Source: Gordonia polyisoprenivorans (GTDB lineage Bacteria > Actinomycetota > Actinomycetes > Mycobacteriales > Mycobacteriaceae). Taken from it: a stretch of DNA of 64,000 bases. A model generated the notes under the pieces. The model was not told where the DNA came from and made no database searches. It saw nothing but the letters and a program-made list of their open reading frames with translations. A program made the position numbers and the translations under genes. Every line of letters begins with the position of its first letter. Position 1 is the first letter of the stretch. The stretch lies in contig NZ_CP072203.1 in assembly GCF_017654315.1 (NCBI RefSeq), positions 248,001-312,000 of the forward strand. The letters are read 5' to 3'. Shown here in pieces: positions 34,659 through 44,217 of the stretch.

Positions 34659-35507
34659 ATGAACTCCTCGTCGCGTGTCGCCGTGGTCGGCACCCTCAAT
34701 CTCGACCAGGTGGTGCACGTCGAGCGTCTACCCGCCGACGGTGAGACGGTCCTCGGGCTGTCCCAGACGGAGCGACCGGGCGGCAAGGGCGCCAATCAAG
34801 CCGCGGCAGCGGCGGCGATCACCTCGACGTCGGTGATCGCCGCGATCGGTGACGACGTCGCGGGCACCACGATGCTCGAACATCAACGCGCCCAGGGGGT
34901 CGACGTCGAGCACGTTCGTCGCGTCACCGGCCTCAGCGGGCGGGCGGTCATCGAGGTCGACGCCGACGGCACCAACCGGATCATCGTGCTTTCCGGTGCG
35001 AATGCCGAGCTGACCGCCGACCACGTCACGGCGTCCTTGGACGCTCTTGACCCAGAAGTGGTTCTCACACAGCTGGAGTCACCCCGCGAGGTCACCGACG
35101 CCGCGGCGCGGTGGTGCCAAGCCCATCTGAGGCGCTTCGTCCTCAATCCCAGTCCCGTGGCGGCACTGGATGATTCGATCCTGGAACTAGCCGACCCGCT
35201 GGTCGTCAACGCGATCGAGGCCGCCTACTACGGCACAGCCGATGATCTCGAGTTGGCGGCGCAACGGCTTCGCTCATGCTGCACGTCGGCGGTGATCACC
35301 CTGGGCGCCGAGGGGGTGCTCGTCGTCGACGACGGCCGGGTCACCCGCATCAACGTGCGCGGAGTCACCGCCGTCGACACCACCGGGGCCGGTGACGTCT
35401 TTGCCGGAACCCTGGTCGCACACCTCGCCGTCGGCGTCGAGCTTCCGGAGGCGGCGGCGCTCGCCGCGGACACCGCAACCGATTTCGTGTCCCGGCCACG
35501 CACCTGA
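34659..35507 (+). CDS. PfkB family carbohydrate kinase (ribokinase-like)
   Basis: This 282-residue sugar kinase has VAVVGTLNLDQVVHVERLP, the first PfkB signature ERPGGKGANQAAAAAA, and the catalytic DTTGAGDVFAGTLVAHLA with the general base Asp in GAGD. The resemblance is greatest to ribokinase (RbsK), so ATP-dependent phosphorylation of ribose or a similar sugar is likely. ATG at 34659 is preferred because an in-frame extension upstream translates REP repeat DNA. It is slightly short for RbsK (about 300 residues). Confidence 0.87.
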   Translation: MNSSSRVAVVGTLNLDQVVHVERLPADGETVLGLSQTERPGGKGANQAAAAAAITSTSVIAAIGDDVAGTTMLEHQRAQGVDVEHVRRVTGLSGRAVIEVDADGTNRIIVLSGANAELTADHVTASLDALDPEVVLTQLESPREVTDAAARWCQAHLRRFVLNPSPVAALDDSILELADPLVVNAIEAAYYGTADDLELAAQRLRSCCTSAVITLGAEGVLVVDDGRVTRINVRGVTAVDTTGAGDVFAGTLVAHLAVGVELPEAAALAADTATDFVSRPRT

Positions 35508-35527
35508 CGACCCCGCAATCGATCCCC

Positions 35528-36637
35528 TCAGTCCGCGGCACCCAGCCGATCCTCGGGCCGAAACGGCTCGGCAACCGTCCCGGCGACCACCGACTCGGCG
35601 AGCGACTCGCCGAGGACCGGTGCGTGTTTGAAGAGATTGTGTCCGGCAATCACGTACGCATTAACCGACTTCCAGATCGCCACCCCGTCGTCGCCCCAGG
35701 GCAGACGCGTGACCCAGCAGTGCACGATGCCGATCGGTTCGTGGACGAGCCCGGGAAGCGCTCGCGAGGCGTAGGCGATCGCGTTGTCGGCCGAGTGGGC
35801 CAGGGCGTCGACGTCGTCGATGGCTCCGTCATCATGCGCGACAACCGAATCGGAGAGACCGAGCCCGAAAGCGGAGCGGTCGGGATAGGCAGCGGCATAC
35901 ACGCCCGACACCCCAAATACTCCGCTGCCGTCCTGCAGTGTCGGCAGCCGGTCGACAACCTCGCGCAGGGCGAACGACACCCGGACGTGCGCACCGAGTT
36001 CGACCGGTATCGCCACCGAGAGCGCGCGGGCCAGAGCCGCGCTACCGCGTCCGGCTGCCACCACCACCGCACCGTGCGTGGATACCGTTGTCGGGGTGCG
36101 TATCTCGACTCCGTCCGGGCGGTCGCGCACAGTGATCACCTGCTCGGCGACCAGCCCCGAACCCGACGACTCCGCTCGGGCCTCGTCCGCCAGGCGCGCA
36201 ATCGCGGTCCGGGTATCGATCGACCCGCCCTTCGGGTCGAATACCGCGCCGCCGTCGTAGTGGCCGAGAATCGGTAGCAGCGAGCCCAGTTCGTCACGAT
36301 CGACGAGCCGCGCCCCGATGTCGGGATGATCTTCGAGGACGGCCAGCCGCCGCACGGCGGTCGGTCCGAGTGCGAGCGCGCCGTCGTCGCTGACGAGTCG
36401 TACACCGAAGGTGTCCTCCCAGTCGCGCCACTGTCGTCGCGCGCGGACCGCGAGTGCCACCATTCGCGGATCGTCGTGGGCGTGCCGGAAGATTCGCGAC
36501 ACTCCCGCCGACTGTCCCGAACCGGGCGTTGCGGACTCGAAGACCGTCACCGAGTACCCACGGGAACGTAACGCGTGTGCCGCCGACAGTCCGACGATGC
36601 CCGCGCCGATGACGGCGACGTCCGAGGTGGTGGTCAT
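35528..36637 (-). CDS. FAD-dependent amine/amino-acid oxidase, DAO family (sarcosine oxidase-like)
   Basis: This 369-residue flavoprotein has the N-terminal dinucleotide motif VAVIGAGIVGLSAAHALRSR and GQSAGVSRIFRHAHDDPRMV, a pattern of monomeric sarcosine or N-methyl amino-acid oxidases. VVVAAGRGSAAL and a C-terminal YVIAGHNLFKHAPVLGESLA, which closes around FAD, are also present. It likely oxidises a secondary amine, giving H2O2. The ATG at 36637 is directly before MTTTSDVAVIGAG. It is convergent with the PfkB kinase gene. Confidence 0.85.
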   Translation of the reverse strand: MTTTSDVAVIGAGIVGLSAAHALRSRGYSVTVFESATPGSGQSAGVSRIFRHAHDDPRMVALAVRARRQWRDWEDTFGVRLVSDDGALALGPTAVRRLAVLEDHPDIGARLVDRDELGSLLPILGHYDGGAVFDPKGGSIDTRTAIARLADEARAESSGSGLVAEQVITVRDRPDGVEIRTPTTVSTHGAVVVAAGRGSAALARALSVAIPVELGAHVRVSFALREVVDRLPTLQDGSGVFGVSGVYAAAYPDRSAFGLGLSDSVVAHDDGAIDDVDALAHSADNAIAYASRALPGLVHEPIGIVHCWVTRLPWGDDGVAIWKSVNAYVIAGHNLFKHAPVLGESLAESVVAGTVAEPFRPEDRLGAAD

Positions 36638-36748
36638 GTGCCCGACAGTACAAGCGCACGGCTTCTGACACGACAGGGTTTGGACGCGACTGCTCTGGGG
36701 TAACCGAGACATCCGGGGAGAGAGAACAGACACGAAAGGAGCAGCACC

Positions 36749-37318
36749 ATGGCTGACGAACTCAAGGGAATCACCGTCGCATTTCTCGTCGCACCCGAGG
36801 GCATCGAGCAGGTCGAGCTCACCGAACCGTGGCGGGCGGTCGAAGAGGTCGGCGGCACGCCGAAATTGGTGTCCACCGACAGCGGCACGGTGCAGGCATT
36901 CGAGCATCTCGACAAGGCCGACACCTTCGGCGTCGACGCCACCACCGACACCGTCACCCCGGACGACTTCGACGCGCTCGTGTTGCCGGGTGGGGTGGCC
37001 AACCCGGACTACCTGCGCACCGTCGACTCCGCGGTCGACTTCATCAAGGGCTTCTTCGACGCGGGCAAGCCGGTCGCCGCGATCTGCCACGCACCGTGGA
37101 CTCTCGTCGAAGCCGATGTGGTGCAGGGTCGCTCGATCACCTCGTGGCCGAGTGTGAAGACCGACATCGTCAATGCCGGCGGTAACTGGGTGGACCAGGA
37201 GGTGGTGGTGGATCGCAACGGGCCCAACACCCTCATCTCCAGCCGCAAACCGGACGATCTGGCCGCCTTCAACTCCGCACTCGTCGTGGAGTTCGGTCGC
37301 AGCACCACCGACGCCTGA
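36749..37318 (+). CDS. DJ-1/PfpI family protein (type 1 glutamine amidotransferase-like)
   Basis: This 189-residue protein has a DJ-1/PfpI fold: KGITVAFLVAPEGIEQVEL (with Glu20 before the elbow), DALVLPGGVANPDYLRT and the nucleophile motif AAICHAPW (C113, H114). Family members are stress-related glyoxalases/deglycases or proteases. A GAAAGGAGC Shine-Dalgarno precedes ATG at 36749. It is close in size and sequence style to general-stress proteins such as YfkM. Confidence 0.9.
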   Translation: MADELKGITVAFLVAPEGIEQVELTEPWRAVEEVGGTPKLVSTDSGTVQAFEHLDKADTFGVDATTDTVTPDDFDALVLPGGVANPDYLRTVDSAVDFIKGFFDAGKPVAAICHAPWTLVEADVVQGRSITSWPSVKTDIVNAGGNWVDQEVVVDRNGPNTLISSRKPDDLAAFNSALVVEFGRSTTDA

Positions 37319-37470
37319 ACACCGCCGACGCCTGAGTAGCGCCCGCGGCGTCGCGTATATCGATTCGCAGACGCCGGGGAACACCATGCTGTCCGATTCG
37401 GTCCGGACTGCGATTGAATAGGCATCAGTGTTGTCGCGTCGGGCGATGACCCCGGCGGAAGACCGCGACG

Positions 37471-40400
37471 ATGTCACCGGACACCAGCACGAGTCAGACT
37501 CCTACCCGCACCCTGCGCGTGGCGCTCGCCATGCGTGGCGGAGTGAGCATGGCGGTATGGATCGGCGGGGTGATCGCGGAGCTCGATCTGTTGCGGCGGG
37601 CCACCGATGACACCTCTGATACGTCGGGCCGCGCGAAGATCTATCGTGAGTTGCTCGGCGAAGCCCACTACAAGGGTGTGGAGTTCGACATCCTCGCCGG
37701 AGCCAGCGCGGGTGGGCTCAATGCGGTGCTGTTCGCACTGGCGCAAAGCTATGGGGTGGTCACCGATTCCATCGTCCGCAAGACGTGGGAGAACGACGGC
37801 GGTCTCTGGGATCTGCTGCGCAGCCCCGCCGACAATGCCGCTGCGGATCGATGGTCCGGCTTTCGCGCCGTCGACTCCGTGTTGTCCGGCGACGGCCGAT
37901 TCCTGACGCTTGCCGTCGGCGCGGTGAACAAGATCGCCGCCGCGCCGAGACTGTCGAAGCGACCTCCACCGCAAGCACTGAGCGTCGAACTCGCCGCCAC
38001 CCTGCTCCCCGACCCGGACAAGCAGGTGACCACCGCCCGCGGCGGGTTCTCCTTCACCCGCCGGCCCGGTGGCCTCGGCTCGCAGTACTCAACGATTCCC
38101 GGATTGGGCGACGACGAGGCCGCCGCCGAGATCGCTCGGCAGGCCATGGCACTGGCCATCCGATCGACGTCCTCGTTCCCGGGTGCCTTCGAACCAGCCA
38201 CGGTGTATTCGATCGACTCACCCGAGGAGATCGCGCCGAACACCGGCGGAAAACCCAACATGGACAGAGTGTTTCCGTTCGCTCGCGCTGCCACGGGTGA
38301 CGACACAGCAGGCAGCACCACCGCGCCCGGTGAGGCACCTTTTCTCGTCATCGACGGTGGGGTCTTCGACAACATCCCGATCGACCGGGCGATCCGCGCC
38401 ATCCAACGCGCCCCTGCGTCCGCGCCCACCGAGCGCGTGCTGATGTACCTCGACCCACAACCGCCCGCGCAGCCCGAGCCCATCCCGATACCGGCGACGG
38501 ACAATGCGCAGCGACGAGTGCTCGCCAAGCAAACCGCCCAGTTGTCGCGCTGGCTCAACGTCATTCGCTCCGGCATGTCGATGAAGAGTCGACAGGAGTC
38601 GGCCGAGGACGAGATCACCTACATCCGCGAGCACAACGACAGCGTCCTCGCACTGCGCGGGCGCACCGAGGAACTCGCCGCGTGGTTGGGAAACGCCACA
38701 GGTCCTCTGCCGAGCATTCCGGTGAGCCGCTACATCCAGTCCCGGATCGGTTCCGACGCACAACATTACAGCGAGATCCTCACTGAACCCCACACGATGC
38801 TGTTCACCCCGCCGTTCCGGGCCGCGCCACGCACACCCGTCGAACCGCTGATCAGCCTACGTATCAAAGACGCACTCGCGCAGGCCTACACGAGGGTCAC
38901 CCCAGGATCGGCGGCAGCCGGCTCCGACGCGCAGGCCCAGTCGGTGATGAGCCGCGGGGACGTCACCGCCGCCATCGATGCGACGCAATTCCTGATCGCC
39001 TGGGCCCGTGCACTCGAAGGCGCAGGAGTCGGTGCCGCGAGCGCGTTCAAGCCCTCGCTGTATCGCTGCGGCGCCGTGCTCCTACAAGCCCGCCATCTCA
39101 CCGTCGACACCGCACTGGCTTCGGTGGCCGCGACCCCGGAGCAGTGGACCGATGCACTCGTCGACGGTATCGCCACGCAAGACGCGCTGACCATCAGTGC
39201 CGATGTCAACAATGCACTGGCCCAGGGCAACAGCGTCGACGACGCCACCTTCTACAGCGCCCTGTCACCGTCGACCGAGGCGAGTGGAGTCGGGTTCACA
39301 TCCGACGGTGGGACAGCGGCGCTCACCACGATCTGGACCCACCTCCACGCGCATCTGGCAGCCCTCGTGACCGCCTCCGCGCGCGCCAACGAGGAATTCT
39401 GGAATGAGTCCTTGTATCACGCTCTGGCTCAGAGGCTTCCCGCGGAGACCACATACACCGCGTACGAGATCGTGCGCCTCATCGCGGTGTCGGGCGGACC
39501 CGACACCCAGTCGGTCATCCGCTACCACCAGATCACCGGCGACGAGCCTCCCGTCTCCATCGGCCCCGGTTATCTCGATGCCCTTCGCGCCGACGCCGTG
39601 GCGACCCAGTTGGAGGCATGGCTCAAGCACGACATTGCGGTCGAGGCCATCGATCCGCAACAGTTGTCCGAGTGGATGACCAAGATCGATGGTCTCCAAC
39701 GTGCCGAGGACAAGCTCTGCGGCACACCACTGGCCCGTTTCGCCGGCTTTCTCGACTGGCGGTGGCGCGCGAGCGACTGGCGTTGGGGCCGACTCAACGC
39801 CGCCTCGGGCATCGTCGACCTTCTCCTGCCGGACGATCCGCGTGCCGACGCCGAGCAGATAGCGCAGCAAGACGCGCAGCGACTCCTCTACAAGACAAAC
39901 CTTCAGAGCGAGATCGTCGCCGAAGACCCCGACGCCCAAGCGATTCCCGCGCGCGGTGCCGGTGCGATCACCGACCTCCCGTCGTCGTATCGCGTGGGTC
40001 TCGTCTCGCGCGCGTCCGGTCTGGTGATCCGGGCGTTGCAGCCGGCGTCGATCTTTCCGAGCCCGGTCAAGAAATCCGTCGTGATCATCGGGGTCGCACT
40101 GTTGCGCGTCCTCCCGGTCCTGTTGGGGTTGATCGTCGACCCGCTGCGCCTGCTGATCGCGCTGGCGGCGACCCTGCTGACGTCGTTTCTCCTGCCGGGC
40201 GATTCCGAGACGGGGCCGGTGCTCTGGTACACCGTCTCCGCTCTCACCGGCCTCATCGGCCTTCTGATGGTCTCACGTTCCCTTGCCGCAGAAAGCAAGT
40301 GGCGCAAGATGGACGGCCGACTCAAACAAGCCGTCAGCGGCGGCCCACACCAGTCCTGGCTGACCACCCTACGCTCCGCGGAAAAGAAGACACGAAAGTG

Positions 40401-40995
40401 GCGTCAGTGGACCGCCGCGGTGGGCGTCGGCTGTATCGCTGCCGCGGTGATCACCGGCGTCCTCACCGGTGAACGCGTGGTGACGCGCTACCAGATCGAG
40501 CCGTTGCTCATCGTGTGGGTGCTCGTCGCCGGCGGGGCGATCACGCTCGCCCTCCGTTGCACGAAAGTGCCTCCCGCACTGACATACAACCCACCGGCGG
40601 TGCAGGGATTCGGCCGACGTCTGCGGCAGCGGGTTCCCCTGATCGTCGCAGTAGTGTTCATCGTCGCGATCGTCGTCGCCGCGTTCTGGGGTGACGCCAC
40701 CCCGCCGAGCGCCCCGATCTACACCGCGGTGCTCGCCGCGGCGTGCAGCGCCGCCCTCGTCGCGTGCTCACTGTGGGGGTGGACCTCAGCCGCCCAGGTC
40801 TACACCTACGCGGCTCCCGCCGCGGTCCTCTCGGGGGCAATCGCCGCAGTCTTCGACGTCTGGGTCATCCCGGAGTCGGCGCTGCCCCTGACAGTCCTCG
40901 TTCCGGTGATCGTGTGGTGGCTCTACCTCGCGGTGTTCCTGGGCAACGTCACACCACGCACCTCCGAGGAGATGGGCTTGCGCCCAACCGACTGA
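37471..40995 (+). CDS. large patatin-like phospholipase with C-terminal membrane domain (DUF3376 type)
   Basis: This 1174-residue protein has an N-terminal patatin domain (1-330). It shows RVALAMRGGVSMAVWIGGVI (oxyanion loop), LAGASAGGLNAVLFAL with GxSxG nucleophile S79, and FLVIDGGVFDNIPIDRA with catalytic Asp at about 295. The middle (about 350-840) is helical and matches the DUF3376 pattern of actinobacterial patatin-like proteins. From about 860 to the end there are eight or nine hydrophobic helices, so the enzyme is membrane-anchored. It should hydrolyse acyl lipids at the inner membrane face. The C-terminus overlaps the convergent regulator gene by 73 nt. Confidence 0.88.
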   Translation: MSPDTSTSQTPTRTLRVALAMRGGVSMAVWIGGVIAELDLLRRATDDTSDTSGRAKIYRELLGEAHYKGVEFDILAGASAGGLNAVLFALAQSYGVVTDSIVRKTWENDGGLWDLLRSPADNAAADRWSGFRAVDSVLSGDGRFLTLAVGAVNKIAAAPRLSKRPPPQALSVELAATLLPDPDKQVTTARGGFSFTRRPGGLGSQYSTIPGLGDDEAAAEIARQAMALAIRSTSSFPGAFEPATVYSIDSPEEIAPNTGGKPNMDRVFPFARAATGDDTAGSTTAPGEAPFLVIDGGVFDNIPIDRAIRAIQRAPASAPTERVLMYLDPQPPAQPEPIPIPATDNAQRRVLAKQTAQLSRWLNVIRSGMSMKSRQESAEDEITYIREHNDSVLALRGRTEELAAWLGNATGPLPSIPVSRYIQSRIGSDAQHYSEILTEPHTMLFTPPFRAAPRTPVEPLISLRIKDALAQAYTRVTPGSAAAGSDAQAQSVMSRGDVTAAIDATQFLIAWARALEGAGVGAASAFKPSLYRCGAVLLQARHLTVDTALASVAATPEQWTDALVDGIATQDALTISADVNNALAQGNSVDDATFYSALSPSTEASGVGFTSDGGTAALTTIWTHLHAHLAALVTASARANEEFWNESLYHALAQRLPAETTYTAYEIVRLIAVSGGPDTQSVIRYHQITGDEPPVSIGPGYLDALRADAVATQLEAWLKHDIAVEAIDPQQLSEWMTKIDGLQRAEDKLCGTPLARFAGFLDWRWRASDWRWGRLNAASGIVDLLLPDDPRADAEQIAQQDAQRLLYKTNLQSEIVAEDPDAQAIPARGAGAITDLPSSYRVGLVSRASGLVIRALQPASIFPSPVKKSVVIIGVALLRVLPVLLGLIVDPLRLLIALAATLLTSFLLPGDSETGPVLWYTVSALTGLIGLLMVSRSLAAESKWRKMDGRLKQAVSGGPHQSWLTTLRSAEKKTRKWRQWTAAVGVGCIAAAVITGVLTGERVVTRYQIEPLLIVWVLVAGGAITLALRCTKVPPALTYNPPAVQGFGRRLRQRVPLIVAVVFIVAIVVAAFWGDATPPSAPIYTAVLAAACSAALVACSLWGWTSAAQVYTYAAPAAVLSGAIAAVFDVWVIPESALPLTVLVPVIVWWLYLAVFLGNVTPRTSEEMGLRPTD

Positions 40996-41801
40996 GCGGT
41001 GGTCGTGTGCTCTTGCGGCTCGCACTTCGAGAAGAGGTCCCTGGTTTGCTGATCTGCCGGGAGGAATGTTTCGAGATGCAGCTCCTCCAAAGAGACGTCA
41101 GTCGCTGTCTCCAGCTGGGTCGAGACGCTGAAGAACCGCAGAGTCCCTTCGGCGGAATCGAGTTCGAGAGTGAGAACGGGCCCGGCTCCGGGTGGCGCGC
41201 TGAGCACGTCTGGAACGTTCGACACGATGTCGTCGGCAAGCTCGAGATGGCGGGGATCGTGAGTGCGATTCGCCCGATGGGTGACCTGCCGGTACAGATG
41301 GCCGGCCCAGGTGTTGAGATTGCGGATGCGGGTGGAGATCCCGTCGGGGTGCAGGCACACACGCAGCACGTTGACCGGCGGCTCGAGGAGTGCGGGTGCA
41401 CATCCTGCCAACAGACCTTCCGTCGCATCGTTGGCGTCGATGATGTTCCAATAGCCGTCCAGAATGAGTGCGGGATAGGGGCGATGGGCATCGAGCAGAC
41501 CGCGTAAGCCGTCCATCACGGCCGCGACCGAAGCGTCATCCCGATCACGGGCCTCGTACCGGGGCGCGTACCCGCCGGCAAGAAGCACTCGATTGCGCTC
41601 TCGAAGTGGTAGGTCCAATTGCTCGGCCAGATGGAGGAGCATGTCGACGCTGGGGTGCGCCTTGCCTGTCTCCACCCGGCTCACATGTCGACTGGACACA
41701 CCGGAGCGGTTCGACAGTTCCTGCTGGCTGAGCCTGCGGCGCTCTCGCCAGATCCGGAGCATGGCACCCGCACTGTCGGCGTTCATGGGTGTCGCGACCA
41801 T
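40923..41801 (-). CDS. XRE family regulator with MmyB-like ligand-binding domain
   Basis: This 292-residue regulator has an N-terminal helix-turn-helix (MLRIWRERRRLSQQELSNRS, GVSSRHVSRVETGKAHPS). A MmyB-type PAS-like sensor follows (YPALILDGYWNIIDANDATE, NLLRV-like VNVLRVCLHPDGISTRIRNL, HRANRTHDPRHLELADDIVS), which in relatives binds fatty acids. The last 25 or so residues lie beyond the usual family end and are encoded inside the end of the patatin gene, which suggests loss of the original stop. It is divergent from an NTF2-like gene with a 25-bp palindrome between them. Confidence 0.88.
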   Translation of the reverse strand: MVATPMNADSAGAMLRIWRERRRLSQQELSNRSGVSSRHVSRVETGKAHPSVDMLLHLAEQLDLPLRERNRVLLAGGYAPRYEARDRDDASVAAVMDGLRGLLDAHRPYPALILDGYWNIIDANDATEGLLAGCAPALLEPPVNVLRVCLHPDGISTRIRNLNTWAGHLYRQVTHRANRTHDPRHLELADDIVSNVPDVLSAPPGAGPVLTLELDSAEGTLRFFSVSTQLETATDVSLEELHLETFLPADQQTRDLFSKCEPQEHTTTAQSVGRKPISSEVRGVTLPRNTAR

Positions 41802-41832
41802 GAACGAAAGAGTAGACAGCGCACGTCCAGTC

Positions 41833-41857
41833 GGCCATGACCTCCAAGGTCATGGCC
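41833..41857. promoter_or_regulatory. 25-bp operator candidate between XRE regulator and NTF2 gene
   Basis: GGCCATGACCT (41833-41843) and AGGTCATGGCC (41847-41857) are perfect inverted 11-bp arms around CCA. The palindrome lies 32 bp upstream of the regulator start and 65 bp upstream of the NTF2-like start. It is the only strong dyad in the divergent gap, as expected for the binding site of the dimeric XRE/MmyB regulator. Confidence 0.7.
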
Positions 41858-41921
41858 CACACGCAGCAGTCATCGTCAGACTCCTTACGGGAAACAGATT
41901 CCCGTGAAGAAGGAAGGAAAA

Positions 41922-43614
<1,693 letters not shown>

Positions 43615-43615
43615 G

Positions 43616-44101
43616 TCAGGCGTCTTTGGCGTCGAGCGCGGCGGCGACGTCCGCCGGGAACCCGCCGGTGGCGATCGGCCCCCACGACGTGGGCGTGACC
43701 CGGATCAGCGACTTGTTCTGCAGTCGCATCGCTGCACGGTATTCATCCCAATCGGGGTGCTCACCGGAGATCGACCGGAAGTAGTCGACGAGACCGTCCT
43801 CGGCGTCGGGCATGTCGAGGACCTCCGCGGTGCCGTCGACCTGAACCCACGGGCCGTTCCACTCGTCGGAGATGACGCACACGCTGACCTGCGGGCGCTT
43901 CTTGGCGTTGGTGGTTTTCGCGCGTCCCGGATAGGTGGCGATCACGATGCGGCCCTGGTCGTCGACGCCGCCGCTGACCGGCGAGATCTGCGGGGCGCCC
44001 GAGTCCCGGGTGGTGAGCAGCAACATCTTGTGGCGCGGCCGCAGGAACTGTTCGAGCTCGGCCTTCTCGACATCGGTGGCGGTGGCAATGGTTCTGGGCA
44101 T
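43616..44101 (-). CDS. PNPOx-like split-barrel oxidoreductase (F420 or FMN dependent)
   Basis: This 161-residue split beta-barrel flavin/deazaflavin-binding protein has KMLLLTTRDSGAPQISPVSG, GRIVIATYPGRAKTTNAKKR, PQVSVCVISDEWNGPWVQVD and GTAEVLDMPDAEDGLVDYFR. This is the pattern of the PPOX class F420-dependent family (Rv1155-like). A short N-terminus beginning MPRTIATATDVEK is used; ATG at 44101. It is convergent with the dialkylglycine decarboxylase, with stops almost touching. The substrate is unknown. Confidence 0.85.
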   Translation of the reverse strand: MPRTIATATDVEKAELEQFLRPRHKMLLLTTRDSGAPQISPVSGGVDDQGRIVIATYPGRAKTTNAKKRPQVSVCVISDEWNGPWVQVDGTAEVLDMPDAEDGLVDYFRSISGEHPDWDEYRAAMRLQNKSLIRVTPTSWGPIATGGFPADVAAALDAKDA

Positions 44102-44217
44102 GTCTCCACCGTAGGCGACGCGCGACATCCGGCGGACACGTCTCGGTCCCGAGGTCGCCCGCCACGCCGGGCACCGGGCTTATGGTGTGACAGACCCCGA
44201 GCGAAGGAGAGACCACC

